A stretch of 64,000 nucleotides of DNA from Paralithodes platypus. Lineage: Eukaryota > Arthropoda > Malacostraca > Decapoda > Lithodidae. The translations under genes were made by a program, and so were the position numbers. This document shows positions 10,382-19,015 of the stretch, piece after piece. Each line of letters starts with the position of its first letter. Position 1 is the stretch's first letter. The stretch lies in contig CM064501.1 in assembly GCA_032716605.1 (NCBI GenBank), positions 20,846,734-20,910,733 on the forward strand, in the 5' to 3' direction. The notes under the pieces are model-generated. The model was not told where the DNA came from, made no database searches, and saw only the letters and a program-made list of their open reading frames with translations.

Positions 10382-13300
10382 ATGTGTTTGTTTGTTCATG
10401 GTTTAATGGTGATATTTTTTGCAGGTGTGTGTCGACTGTTTGACGGCAGGATGGAACCATCTGCGAGGAAGAGAGCACGGATCGACTGTATCATCCACTG
10501 CTCTGATGATGACAGCGATGCTCTGGTGTCACCACAGGATTTGGACTCCTGGAACACATTGCTCAGGGCTGCAGAAATCAGGCAGCATGATCCAGTCCTG
10601 GAAGCAGCCAAGGGCCTTGAAGAAGGAGGAATACCACACATACATTATCACCGTAAATGTCGTAGTCTCTTTACAATGAAGAAGTCACTGGATTCTATCC
10701 TTGCCAAGGGTGTCAAGATAGAATCAGCAAGCGTCGACCCCAGGAGGAGGGCATCAAGGGATGCCCCTAGTACTAGCAGGGTGTATGCCAAAGTATGTAT
10801 CTTCTGCGAGAAGTCAAGCAAGTACATAAAAACAACAAAGACAAGGGAGCCACTCATACAGTGTGTTGAGCTACGAGCAGATGAGAAGATTCGCAGAGCA
10901 GCAATAAGGAAACTCAACCAGAGAATCCTTGGTTTAGTTAGCAGAGACCTTGTTGCTGCAGAGGGTCACTACCACAAGTCGTGCTACAAACTCTTCACAA
11001 AAGATGATTTCCCAGCGGCCGCCAGGTCGGGTGCAGGTGAAAATCAGGAAGAAAGCGAGGAAGCACGCTACGAAGAGGTTGAGACAGAAGCCCTCGAGGA
11101 ACTCTGCTTGTATATAAGGACCAAATTATTCCCCAACCCAGAGGTACTGCCTATGACAAACCTCACATCTAGGCTTGAGAGATCCATGATGTCCCGTGGT
11201 ATTATCCAACTGAAACCAGCGACAAAGAAACATGTTCGCCGAAAGATTGAAACCGAGTTTGGAGAATCACTACGCTTTGTCCCAGATGAGAAAGGAAAGC
11301 TTCTAATCTATCCACGCAGCCTCTCAATGGACGACCTTGCCCGGCAAGCACACAAAATGGCAAAAGACCTGCAAGAAGCAAGAGCAGCTAACTCTGAAGA
11401 TGTCTTAACCAAAGCAGGAATGCAGCTGAGGAATGAGATCAATAAACAAGATGTGAGTCAGCCATGGCCTCCCGATACAGATCAGAATGTCATTCCTGCA
11501 GCAGTCACTCAATTCCTGCACACCCTGCTGACAGGAGAGTGTGAGTGTGAAACTCCCTCTGAAAGAGCTCAACGTCTTGCCACTTCCTTTGGCAGTGACT
11601 TGGTCTTTGCTGTTACCAGTGGCAAGACAAAACCACCCAAGCACGTACTGCTGACCAATGCTGTAAAGTCTTTGACAGGAAACACAGAACTGATCCGAAC
11701 TCTGAATCGTCTTGGTCACTGTGTGTCTTACTCAATGTTTGAGGAGATCGATACAGCCCTTTGTATCCAGAAGCTGGAATGCTCAAAGGATGACATTCCA
11801 CTGCCAGCAAACATCTACCCTGGTGTGTTCACAACCCTGGCCTGGGATAACATTGACCGACTTGAAGAGACCCTAAGTGGAGCAGGTACTTCTCATAGAG
11901 TCAATGGCATTGCTGTCCAGTCCAAGGTTGCAGGCTCTGTGCCAGAGAAAGTCCTGCCAGAGATTACCAAGTCCAAGATAAGAAGCATCACTCAGACATC
12001 ATCAATGCTGCCAATATACAATGTTGGGCGGTGGGCAGGGCCACCTAGGATTGAGACTGCGTATGTCGACACTACCAAGGAAGTCCAGGATTCAAAGACA
12101 AAGAACCATATCTGGCTTCTTACTCGAATGTCAGACCATGAGGACCAGTCCATCAGCAGTTGGACTGGGTTCAACATCAAAATGCGCAGAGACATTGCAG
12201 TGGTTCAGGACACTGTAAGCTACCTGCCCACTATCAATGCTCCCGCAACAGAAATGTCCACCGTTAATGAAATCTTGGAACAAACGCATGCTATCATGCA
12301 GTCCTTACAGCTTAACAAGATTGTGTGCGTGTTTGATCAAGCACTCTATGCCAAAGCTGCCGAAGTTATCTGGAAACAAGAGAAGTTCAAGAACATTATC
12401 ATCAGGATGGGCGTCTTCCACACAATCTGTAATCTCATCTCCACCATAGGAAAGAGGTTTCAAGATGCAGGTCTTAGAGATCTGTGTGTGGAATCAGGTA
12501 TCATCGCAGAAGGATCAGTGTCAGGAGTGATGAACGGCAAGAGGTACAACAGAGCAGTGAGACTACACAAGCTCGTGTATGAAGCACTGATGAGGCTTGC
12601 ATGGAAAGGCTTCCTTTCATGGCTAGAAGAAAACCATTCAAGGGACATACACCATCTAGATGAAACACTGAAGGACATCAACAGCTTTCACAGCAATGTG
12701 TCTCAGGGACTCTTTCAAGAGCTGATGGAGAGTGAATCATGCACACATATCATGAAGCTTTTCCAAGTTTATCTTGAGACCCTCAGAGATGAACACAACC
12801 TCTCAGCATTCTGGATGTCATACCTGGACATGGTTGAGATCATGCTGGACTTAATTCGAGCCTCCAGAGAAGGCAACTGGATGCTCCACCTAGGAGCAAT
12901 CCGACAGATGATACCGTGGTGTTTTGCCTATGACAAAGTGAACTATGCCCGGTTCCTAACCTACTACTATGCCTTGATGTCTCGACTGCCCATTGAACAC
13001 CCAGAGGTCCATGAACACTTCATGCAAGGTGGCTTTTCGGTCCAGATCGGTAGCAAGAATCCCTTTGGACGGATCCCTGTGGACCAGACAATCGAAGAGA
13101 CGATCAACAAAGACACCCAGACACCAGGGGGCACAAAAGGCTTCAGCCTGAAAGGCGGAGCTGTCGCCAGGTACTACCTGACATCGGAGTATCGCAGCAG
13201 GTACTTAAGGCAGCTCAGGACTATGGTAGTAGGCCAAAAGTATACTGACTTCAGCCACCCAGACCTACAGATGCCCAGGATTAGAAGAGATGAGGCCGAT

Positions 13301-15088
13301 GTCCAATCTTTAGTTCAACTGATGGAGACCAGCTGGTTGAACCCCTTCAACGCAGAGCAAGAAGATCTTGTCAGTTTGTCAACTGCGACTATGGCACCAC
13401 CAGAAGTTGTCAAAGACCTTCTAGGGGCCTACAGAATAGGAGAGGATGCATATCAAGCCTTCAAGGAAGAGCGCCTGGAGATCGATACGCCAACTATACA
13501 GTTTCATGACACGATGACGAAGACGAAACTGAGAACGTTCACTAACATCAGAATGAAGCCACGCTCACAAGACCATGCCAAGGAGGTTATCTTAAAGGCT
13601 GACAGGAACCTATTTGGCCAGATGATCCTTGTTGCCGAGAACAGAAAGCTCAAAATGAGTGATGTCTTGGCTCATCCCCTGGGGCCTTTGCCTTGGGCAC
13701 TTGCCAGCGGTGATGGGTCTCTCCGCAAGACCAACAAGGCTGCCCTCGCAAAGGAGTTAGAGAGGAATGTTTCTCCTGCAGAAGTGATACCCGAGCCCTC
13801 TGCTACCATAATTGATGGGATGAGCCTGGTCCACAAACTGAAGGGAAACGACAAAACTTTTTCACAGCTTGCAGGTACAGCACTGAGTCACGCTGTTCAT
13901 GAAGGTGCTAAGAGCAGGCGCATTGATGTTGTGTTTGATATCTACAAGGAGACATCCATCAAGGATGCAGAACGAGCCAAAAGAAGTGCAGGCACAGGAA
14001 TTCATTTCAAGAACATTCAACCTGGGCACAACATCCAGCAGTGGAGAAAGTTACTCGGTAGTTCCTCCAACAAGGCAAGTCTTATCAAGTTCTTGGTAGA
14101 AGAATGGAAGGCACCACAGCACAGGGAGAAGCTCAAGGACAAGGAGCTGTATGTCACATGTGAGCAGCGCTGCTTCAAGATCAACAAAGAGCAGTGGGAA
14201 GAGGCTCCTGAGCTTAAGTCAACTCAAGAAGAAGCAGACACACGCCTTCTTCTCCATGCACTTCATGCAGCAGAATCTGGGAACAAGTCTGTCATCATCA
14301 CTGCAGAAGATACAGACGTCATGGTGTTGTGTCTTGGCATGTGCCACAAGATCCCATCCCATCTGTTCCAGAAGTGCGGGACGAAGAACCGGACAAGATT
14401 CCTGGATATCACCACACTGAGCCGCACACTGGGAGGCAGCGTGTGTGATTCATTGATTGGTATGCATGCCTTTACAGGCTGTGATACCGTCAGTGCATTC
14501 GCTGGCCGAGGGAAGATGACGACACTCAAGCAGGTGAAGATGGACAAGACATACCAGCATGCTTTTCACGAACTTGGACGCTCATGGGAAGTGTCTCCTG
14601 AACTCTTTGAGAAGCTACAGGAAATCACCTGCCACATGTACCTACCATCTACCCACACAACTAAGGTAAACAAGCTTCGGTATGAGCTGTTCTGTGCAAG
14701 ACGTGGAGAGGTAGAGTCAAGTCAACTCCCTCCTTGTGAGGACTGCCTCTTCATGCATGCACTGCGTGCAAACTACCAGGCTGCGATCTGGAGGAGAAGT
14801 CTTCAGAGCCAGCCATTTGTTGCGAACCCAACAGACTGCGGTTGGATGACAGATGAGGACGGTAAGCTTGCCGTCAACTGGATGCGAGGCTCACCAGCAC
14901 CAGATGCTGTTATGCAGCTACTGTCTTGCAAGTGTGTGCGGTCATGCGAACTCCCTAAGTGTACTTGCCTCAGCAATGGTCTAAAATGCACGGACATGTG
15001 CAGGTTACAGACATGTCAGAACAAGGCTATTGAAGAAGAGCCGGTGGCACAACAGTCAGATTCCGAGTCTGACGTAGATGATATTTAG
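10382..15088 (+). CDS. Putative transposase with zinc motifs, XPG/FEN1-like nuclease region and CXC tail
   Basis: One uninterrupted frame of 1568 codons. The ATG at 10451 (MEPSARKRARID) is the likelier start because a splice-acceptor-like site lies just upstream. N-terminal part: two zinc-type modules, CIIHC with HYHRKC (about residues 36-93) and CIFC with HYHKSC (about 139-202). A long middle region is unrecognised and may hold the transposase core. Residues about 1140-1380 resemble XPG/FEN1 nucleases: IIDGMSLVHKL, VVFDIYKE, EEADTRLL, AEDTDVMVL and TGCDTVSAFAGRGK, giving several conserved acidic residues. The tail (about 1515-1547) is cysteine-rich and tesmin/CXC-like: CKCVRSC, CTCLSNGLKC. 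Expected in the nucleus, excising and inserting the element. An open frame this long in such damaged surroundings suggests recent mobility. The family call is inference. Confidence 0.8.
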   Translation: MCLFVHGLMVIFFAGVCRLFDGRMEPSARKRARIDCIIHCSDDDSDALVSPQDLDSWNTLLRAAEIRQHDPVLEAAKGLEEGGIPHIHYHRKCRSLFTMKKSLDSILAKGVKIESASVDPRRRASRDAPSTSRVYAKVCIFCEKSSKYIKTTKTREPLIQCVELRADEKIRRAAIRKLNQRILGLVSRDLVAAEGHYHKSCYKLFTKDDFPAAARSGAGENQEESEEARYEEVETEALEELCLYIRTKLFPNPEVLPMTNLTSRLERSMMSRGIIQLKPATKKHVRRKIETEFGESLRFVPDEKGKLLIYPRSLSMDDLARQAHKMAKDLQEARAANSEDVLTKAGMQLRNEINKQDVSQPWPPDTDQNVIPAAVTQFLHTLLTGECECETPSERAQRLATSFGSDLVFAVTSGKTKPPKHVLLTNAVKSLTGNTELIRTLNRLGHCVSYSMFEEIDTALCIQKLECSKDDIPLPANIYPGVFTTLAWDNIDRLEETLSGAGTSHRVNGIAVQSKVAGSVPEKVLPEITKSKIRSITQTSSMLPIYNVGRWAGPPRIETAYVDTTKEVQDSKTKNHIWLLTRMSDHEDQSISSWTGFNIKMRRDIAVVQDTVSYLPTINAPATEMSTVNEILEQTHAIMQSLQLNKIVCVFDQALYAKAAEVIWKQEKFKNIIIRMGVFHTICNLISTIGKRFQDAGLRDLCVESGIIAEGSVSGVMNGKRYNRAVRLHKLVYEALMRLAWKGFLSWLEENHSRDIHHLDETLKDINSFHSNVSQGLFQELMESESCTHIMKLFQVYLETLRDEHNLSAFWMSYLDMVEIMLDLIRASREGNWMLHLGAIRQMIPWCFAYDKVNYARFLTYYYALMSRLPIEHPEVHEHFMQGGFSVQIGSKNPFGRIPVDQTIEETINKDTQTPGGTKGFSLKGGAVARYYLTSEYRSRYLRQLRTMVVGQKYTDFSHPDLQMPRIRRDEADVQSLVQLMETSWLNPFNAEQEDLVSLSTATMAPPEVVKDLLGAYRIGEDAYQAFKEERLEIDTPTIQFHDTMTKTKLRTFTNIRMKPRSQDHAKEVILKADRNLFGQMILVAENRKLKMSDVLAHPLGPLPWALASGDGSLRKTNKAALAKELERNVSPAEVIPEPSATIIDGMSLVHKLKGNDKTFSQLAGTALSHAVHEGAKSRRIDVVFDIYKETSIKDAERAKRSAGTGIHFKNIQPGHNIQQWRKLLGSSSNKASLIKFLVEEWKAPQHREKLKDKELYVTCEQRCFKINKEQWEEAPELKSTQEEADTRLLLHALHAAESGNKSVIITAEDTDVMVLCLGMCHKIPSHLFQKCGTKNRTRFLDITTLSRTLGGSVCDSLIGMHAFTGCDTVSAFAGRGKMTTLKQVKMDKTYQHAFHELGRSWEVSPELFEKLQEITCHMYLPSTHTTKVNKLRYELFCARRGEVESSQLPPCEDCLFMHALRANYQAAIWRRSLQSQPFVANPTDCGWMTDEDGKLAVNWMRGSPAPDAVMQLLSCKCVRSCELPKCTCLSNGLKCTDMCRLQTCQNKAIEEEPVAQQSDSESDVDDI

Positions 15089-15280
15089 GAGTAGTAATTT
15101 GCCATAATAGTATGTACAAGCCCATGGCATGCTTAGTGTGTATTTACAGGACTTGTATTAAATGTGACAATTACTATATGCATTTTGTTGACATTTAGGC
15201 ATTCCTGTCCCCAAATTTGACATTTTAAAAAATTTCGGAATTTTCGGTAGGGTATGTCTATTCAAGAAGTGATAACGACC
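15089..15280. other. 3' non-coding region of the DNA transposon
   Basis: AT-rich tail after the stop codon, leading into the right inverted repeat. No canonical AATAAA is obvious. Confidence 0.4.
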
Positions 15281-15375
15281 ATTAAGCTACCAATGTGCAA
15301 GGGCTATCATATCAAAACATAAACTAGAGACATGTAGCAAGCTAAAAACACCTAAGAGAATTAGTCACCCCGGGT
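15281..15375 (-). repeat. Right terminal inverted repeat of the DNA transposon
   Basis: Mirror of 9859-9953: TAAGCTACC and GGCTATCATATC (15283-15312), then the outer TTAGTCACCCC. Confidence 0.8.
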
Positions 15376-15774
15376 GGTACCGATATCCCAAAATTCGGGT
15401 CTTGGCTCATGGACTATATCCATTCTGTCACCAATACTCTCTATCTCCACGGCCACCGCAGCAAGGGCACCCTTCACTTCGTTTACAATGGCAGTCTTCA
15501 CTTCACCAACTAGGGCAGCCTTCAGGTCATCCAAGGTCTGCTGACTAATTGCTGCGTCCTTAGCAGCCAGGGGGGTGGTATCGCAAACAGTGCAATGCCA
15601 TTTAAATCCAGGTTTCTTCTTTGCAAGTACTCTGAGGTCCTCATCATCAACATTTATACAGTTGACGTGAAAATATATACCACACAAGTAGCAGCCCAGC
15701 GATTTGGCCTTGCCCACAACCTTCCCGCAACTGCAACTCTGCTTGCTTGCTGCCATTTCAGTGGAAGTAACCAA
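15376..15774 (-). pseudogene. L2-like ORF1, N-terminal part with PHD-type zinc finger
   Basis: The frame opens at 15774, or at an internal ATG four to six codons in. It has a PHD-like Cys/His pattern: CSCGKVVGKAKSLGC, then CGIYFHVNC, then WHCTVC (residues about 14-64). A helical charged segment follows. It reads into the DNA transposon and stops at once. In the uninterrupted element it continued into 9852-8940. PHD fingers in ORF1 are known from CR1/L2-type elements, where they probably contact chromatin or RNA. Confidence 0.75.
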
Positions 15775-15843
15775 TAATATATTTTTTTTTTCGTATCTGA
15801 TTAAAAATAAGAGAAAACCCTAGTTAAAAAAAACGTGAAAATA

Positions 15844-15867
15844 ACTACCTGGGACAGACCCCAGGTA
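15844..15867. promoter_or_regulatory. Hairpin in the L2-like 5' UTR
   Basis: CTACCTGGG and CCCAGGTAG form a 9-bp perfect stem around a 6-base loop, close to the 5' end of the L2-like element. The role is unknown. Confidence 0.45.
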
Positions 15868-15948
15868 GCGCCGTCCCCGTCAGTGCCACCACAATGGATT
15901 TTTGTTTAAATGGAAAAGAAAAAAAGGGAAAGTGGTGTCTGCAAGGTC

Positions 15949-16228
15949 ACCTCAGTCTAGACCCTTACAACAATCCTCATTACCATGACGAACAAAAGAA
16001 ACACTTAAATGATTTAGTAAAGAGAATAGGCACTGGTAGAGCGACGTTGGAGCACACTGGTGTAGTTTTAGCTCTCCTGGTTCTTGACTACAGGGCCTGG
16101 GATTTCAGGTCTCTCAGGTAGGCTCGGGCCCAAATAACTGTAGGGCACGGTCGTCTCTCTCTCTCTCTCTTCCCTTGACTAGGCACAACGCACTTGGTCA
16201 ATATTCACGCTGAGTCTGGAGGATGACA
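15949..16228 (+). repeat. F copy A LTR, second part
   Basis: Starts with CTCAGTCTAGACCC and matches, inverted, copy B 17666-17940, including GGTTCTTGACTACAGGG, GCACAACGCAC and ATTCACGCTGA. It ends GGATGACA. A CT-rich microsatellite lies at about 16154-16171. Confidence 0.65.
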
Positions 16229-16259
16229 ATAAAGGATCCCCTACACTGGATATACTTAA

Positions 16260-16569
16260 GCCGTACTGTACTGTAGGATACAGTAATCAAAGTCCCCTGC
16301 AGTTCCCAGCAATGTGGCAAAAATGGCAGGAGAGACCAACTATCCACCTCCAACGATGAGGCAACACTAGCTCTGTTACCCTTCAGTGGGTCTCATATAA
16401 GCTGAGAAGTGTTGCCAACATGGGAACAGTGCTCAAAAGGTCATGGTGACTAGTACAGCCTTGTACAGGCAGTTACAAGGAAAGTACATTACTGACGGAT
16501 ATATACGTTGGTGGGACTGGGGAGTTACTTATCTACTGACGTATATATACGGCGCTGGGATTGGAGGGG
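16260..16569. mobile_element. 310-bp MITE with TTAA target duplication
   Basis: Flanked by TTAA at 16256-16259 and 16570-16573. Copy A at about 4911-4935 shows the same site with one TTAA and no insert. The right end, read inward, starts CCCCTCCAATCCC and then GCGCCGTA; the left end starts directly with GCCGTA, so the left TIR seems 15-16 bases shorter. TTAA duplication is typical of piggyBac- and Kolobok-type elements. It encodes nothing. Confidence 0.75.
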
Positions 16570-16573
16570 TTAA

Positions 16574-16800
16574 GGTATTACCAAGCGTAGGTGGACAAGA
16601 TGAAAACAAACTATCCGGAACCTCGAAGGGGTACAGTGATGAAAACTTAGGCTGGACAAGGTTAACTAGATTTGCATCGAAAATACTGGAGTCAGCTAAT
16701 ATGCTCGAATCATAAGGGGTCACAGCCAATAAATCTATCTCGTCCCTGTCTTGGGATACTAAGTCACGAGAAAGACTTGAAAGGCTGCTCTGTGAAAGAT
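16574..16800 (-). pseudogene. F-element ORF C-terminal block, copy B
   Basis: The - strand reads DRDEIDLLAV, SSIFDANLVN and SLYPFEVPDS, matching copy A around its insertion. The protein family is unknown. Upstream there are stops, so it is not an intact gene. Confidence 0.5.
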
Positions 16801-16927
16801 CTGGGGTTTCGATTGAAGACGCACATAAAGTGACGTTTCCAATTGAACTAACTACTAGGCTCCTTATGGATGGATGAACACTAGTAGAAAGGAATGAAGT
16901 TCCTCACCAAGATCTTTACCTTTTATG

Positions 16928-17498
16928 CTAAGTTCCGAACCCAAAATGGTAGTGAAGTCTGAGGGCTGAAGGCTTACTTTGCTTAGGCTCAACGCGCATA
17001 GTGACAGATTTTGTCGGAACTTTGGGTGCCCGGTTTCGGGGCAAGAGGGGCATGTGTGAGCCTCTGGCTTTGGTTTCTGTCAGGGAGCCGGTTGCATTAA
17101 GATTGGATTTTACTTTGGGATTACAGGAGGAGGATGTAGGCATTGTTTGTAGTTGAAGATTTGGTTGGTATTTGCTCTGAGGGAGATTTAGACCTGATGG
17201 GTGAGGCGATTCTATTATTGTTTGGTTGTTCATTTCCTCATTATTGGCATGGTTACTGTGGTTTATTATTAATGGGGAATAGTTAACTTGCCTCTTCATA
17301 TTTCCTTTTTTTTTTATTACTATATAACACTAGGGCACACTGAAGGGGTTGATGTCTTATTTCCATAAAGTTGCTGGAGTCCTTGTGGTTCACGTCTGCA
17401 TCTGAGCGGCTAGGGTAGTTACCCCTCCGACTTGCATTTTCCTTCTTCGGTCCAGGTTGGTTATTGTAGTTAGCATTGCTAACTCCGTTTTCCTTCAT
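16928..17498 (-). pseudogene. F-element ORF N-terminal blocks, copy B
   Basis: Two - strand frames (17283-17498 and 16928-17299) shifted relative to each other. The second matches copy A 3306-3677 and extends further with Lys/Pro-rich text. Asn-, Gln- and Ser-rich with no recognised domain. The shared blocks in two inverted copies show it was a real coding region, now broken. Confidence 0.5.
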
Positions 17499-18699
17499 TT
17501 CCCCTCTCCTGTTGTTATTGTTCTTGGATCTTGGGGGTCGCTGGATAGTGTTGCAAGATCTTATGGAAGCAACGTGTACAGGTGCTTCTGAGGTGGTGGT
17601 TGTGGTTGGTAGATGGTTAGGGGGAATGGTTGGAATATTTTACTCCCGTGGCATTTCACTTTTATTGTCATACTCCAGGTTCAGCGTGAATAATGATCGG
17701 GTGCGTTGTGCCAAGACGAGAGAAGGTAGAGAGAGAGAGCCGAACGAAAATTCGAATTGTTTGGGACTGAACCTAGCTGGGAAGGTGAAATCCCAGGTCC
17801 CTGTAGTCAAGAACCAAGATAACCGTGCCTACACCAGTGTACTCCAAACTCACTCAACCAGTGTCTACTCTCTACTCAATCCTTTAAGTGTTTTCTTGTT
17901 CGTAATGGTAATGATGATTTTAGTGATGGTCTAGACTGAGGTATGTTAAGGTTCACAGTGTTAATGTAAATTGAGAAGAATTTCCATTCTTCCCTTCTTT
18001 ATTTATTATTCGTCACTCTGTTTCGGGAGAACAATACACACTTCTATCGTGCGGAAAATATTTATATACTTCCTCGAATACAGGCTCCTGTATTCTTCGA
18101 CGTGGAAATATATATATGTTTATCCGGTTATGAAGACCTACACTTACACGTAAAACTTGAACGCTTATTCAGACCTGAGTTTATACGCTACGTGTTATCC
18201 AGGTACAGATCCAATAGTGAAAGTTCAGTCGCGAGCAATTGTTCCTCAGTCACGTTGATATTAACTACACGTTTATGAAGTTATCTTCCATATTTATTAC
18301 TCTTTGAGTTATTACAGTTTAAATACTTATTCAAGTTACTTTAACTTATTGTTCGTTTAGAAATCAAATACTGTCCTATTAATAATAATAATAATAATAA
18401 TAATATTTATTCAGTTAGCAATTTACAGAGTTGGTACCACATAGTATGTTATAAATATGACATGTACCAGCCTTGCATAATTCCAACTAAGGATAGCCCA
18501 ATAAGGCCGTTAGGCGTATTTCCATTGGGGTCCTTGTGGGATTAGGTTAGATGGGGAAATGGGGAGGATAAAGAAATAGATACTTTAGAGAAAGTATTTC
18601 TAGGGGGTTATTTTATGATACCTTACACCCTATAGTAAATATCAGTAATCCGTAATCAGTAATCATTTCAGTTTGGTTTGTCTATCTCTTATGTCGTAT

Positions 18700-19015
18700 T
18701 TAGTAGTAGACATAAGCTTGGTGCTCCCTTCTCGCAGCTGTCCGGTTCAGGTGTTGCTTCAGGCTACGTCTGAAGGAATACAGTGTTCTCTTTTCACGGA
18801 CTGACTGGGGTAGGTCGTTCCAGTCTTTGATGGCAGTGAAGAAGAATGTTTGCTTACCCTGTCCTTGGATTCTCGGGACCTTAAAATTAAACATCCTGTT
18901 TCTTGCATTATGTCCACTCCTCTCATTTGCTTTAACAAAATCATTCTTTAGATACTCTGGAGCTCTGTCATAGAAAATTTTGAAGGCATTAGTGAGCCTG
19001 ATTTGTTTGGCCCTG
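18700..19015 (-). pseudogene. CR1/L2-like RT C-terminus after frameshift
   Basis: The shifted frame reads on from FKIFYDRAPEY to NRMFNFKVPR and then the conserved tail with TFFFTAIKDWNDLPQSVR and FRRSLKQHL, ending at a stop at 18700. This matches the usual C-terminal end of CR1/L2 RT proteins, where an aromatic-rich block and N-x-LP precede the tail. Confidence 0.75.

Larger units (their letters stand above)
9859..15375 (+). mobile_element. Complete 5.5-kb DNA transposon, Academ-like candidate, inserted in L2 ORF1
   Basis: Terminal inverted repeats start ACCTGGGGTGACTAA at 9859, mirrored by TTAGTCACCCCGGGT ending at 15375. A second inverted block, GATATGATAGCC with GGTAGCTTA, starts 62 bases from the left end (9921) and 63 from the right (15312 inward). 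The flanks show a duplication of GGTACC (9853-9858, 15376-15381); its palindromic GTAC core makes 4 versus 6 bp undecidable. Removing the element restores L2 ORF1 in frame across the site. It has one long ORF, 10382-15088. The XPG-like nuclease plus TIRs plus 4-bp-type duplication recall Academ elements, but that is inference. Confidence 0.85.
5826..15948 (-). mobile_element. L2-like non-LTR retrotransposon, near full length, split by a DNA transposon
   Basis: Read on the - strand: a short 5' UTR (from about 15948), ORF1 (15774 down to about 8940, split by the 9859-15375 transposon), ORF2 with endonuclease and RT (8921-5990), and a 3' end with an (ATT)n tail near 5824-5850. About 4.6 kb remain once the transposon is removed. 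It lies in the F copy A LTR: the flanks (GAACCTTACC on the left, CCTCAGTCTAG on the right) are adjacent in copy B near 17935. No clear target duplication is visible. Style of endonuclease and RT and the microsatellite 3' end favour the CR1/L2 group, L2 rather than CR1. Confidence 0.85.
3080..16228 (+). mobile_element. F element copy A: LTR-like element with internal region and one downstream LTR (5' LTR missing)
   Basis: Aligning copy A with inverted copy B (16229-30698) gives an order of internal region (here 3080-4945) followed by a terminal repeat that starts TGCTATGCC at 4946 and ends GGATGACA at 16228. The TG...CA ends and an approximate length of 1.17 kb after removing insertions suggest an LTR. 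A purine-rich GTAGGGGA lies just before it. The 5' LTR is absent; homology begins near the ACAATAAGTG at 3081. Two insertions interrupt this copy: a non-LTR fragment at 4071-4825 and the L2-like element at about 5826-15948. No RT, integrase or transposase is visible in F, so it may be non-autonomous (LARD-like). The family name F is mine. Confidence 0.6.
16229..17665 (-). mobile_element. F element copy B, internal region
   Basis: Inverted relative to copy A; it ends at 16229 directly against the end of the copy A LTR. Contains the same unknown coding blocks and a TTAA MITE. Copy B has no LTR of its own at this 3' end; the inverted copy A LTR occupies that place. Confidence 0.6.
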
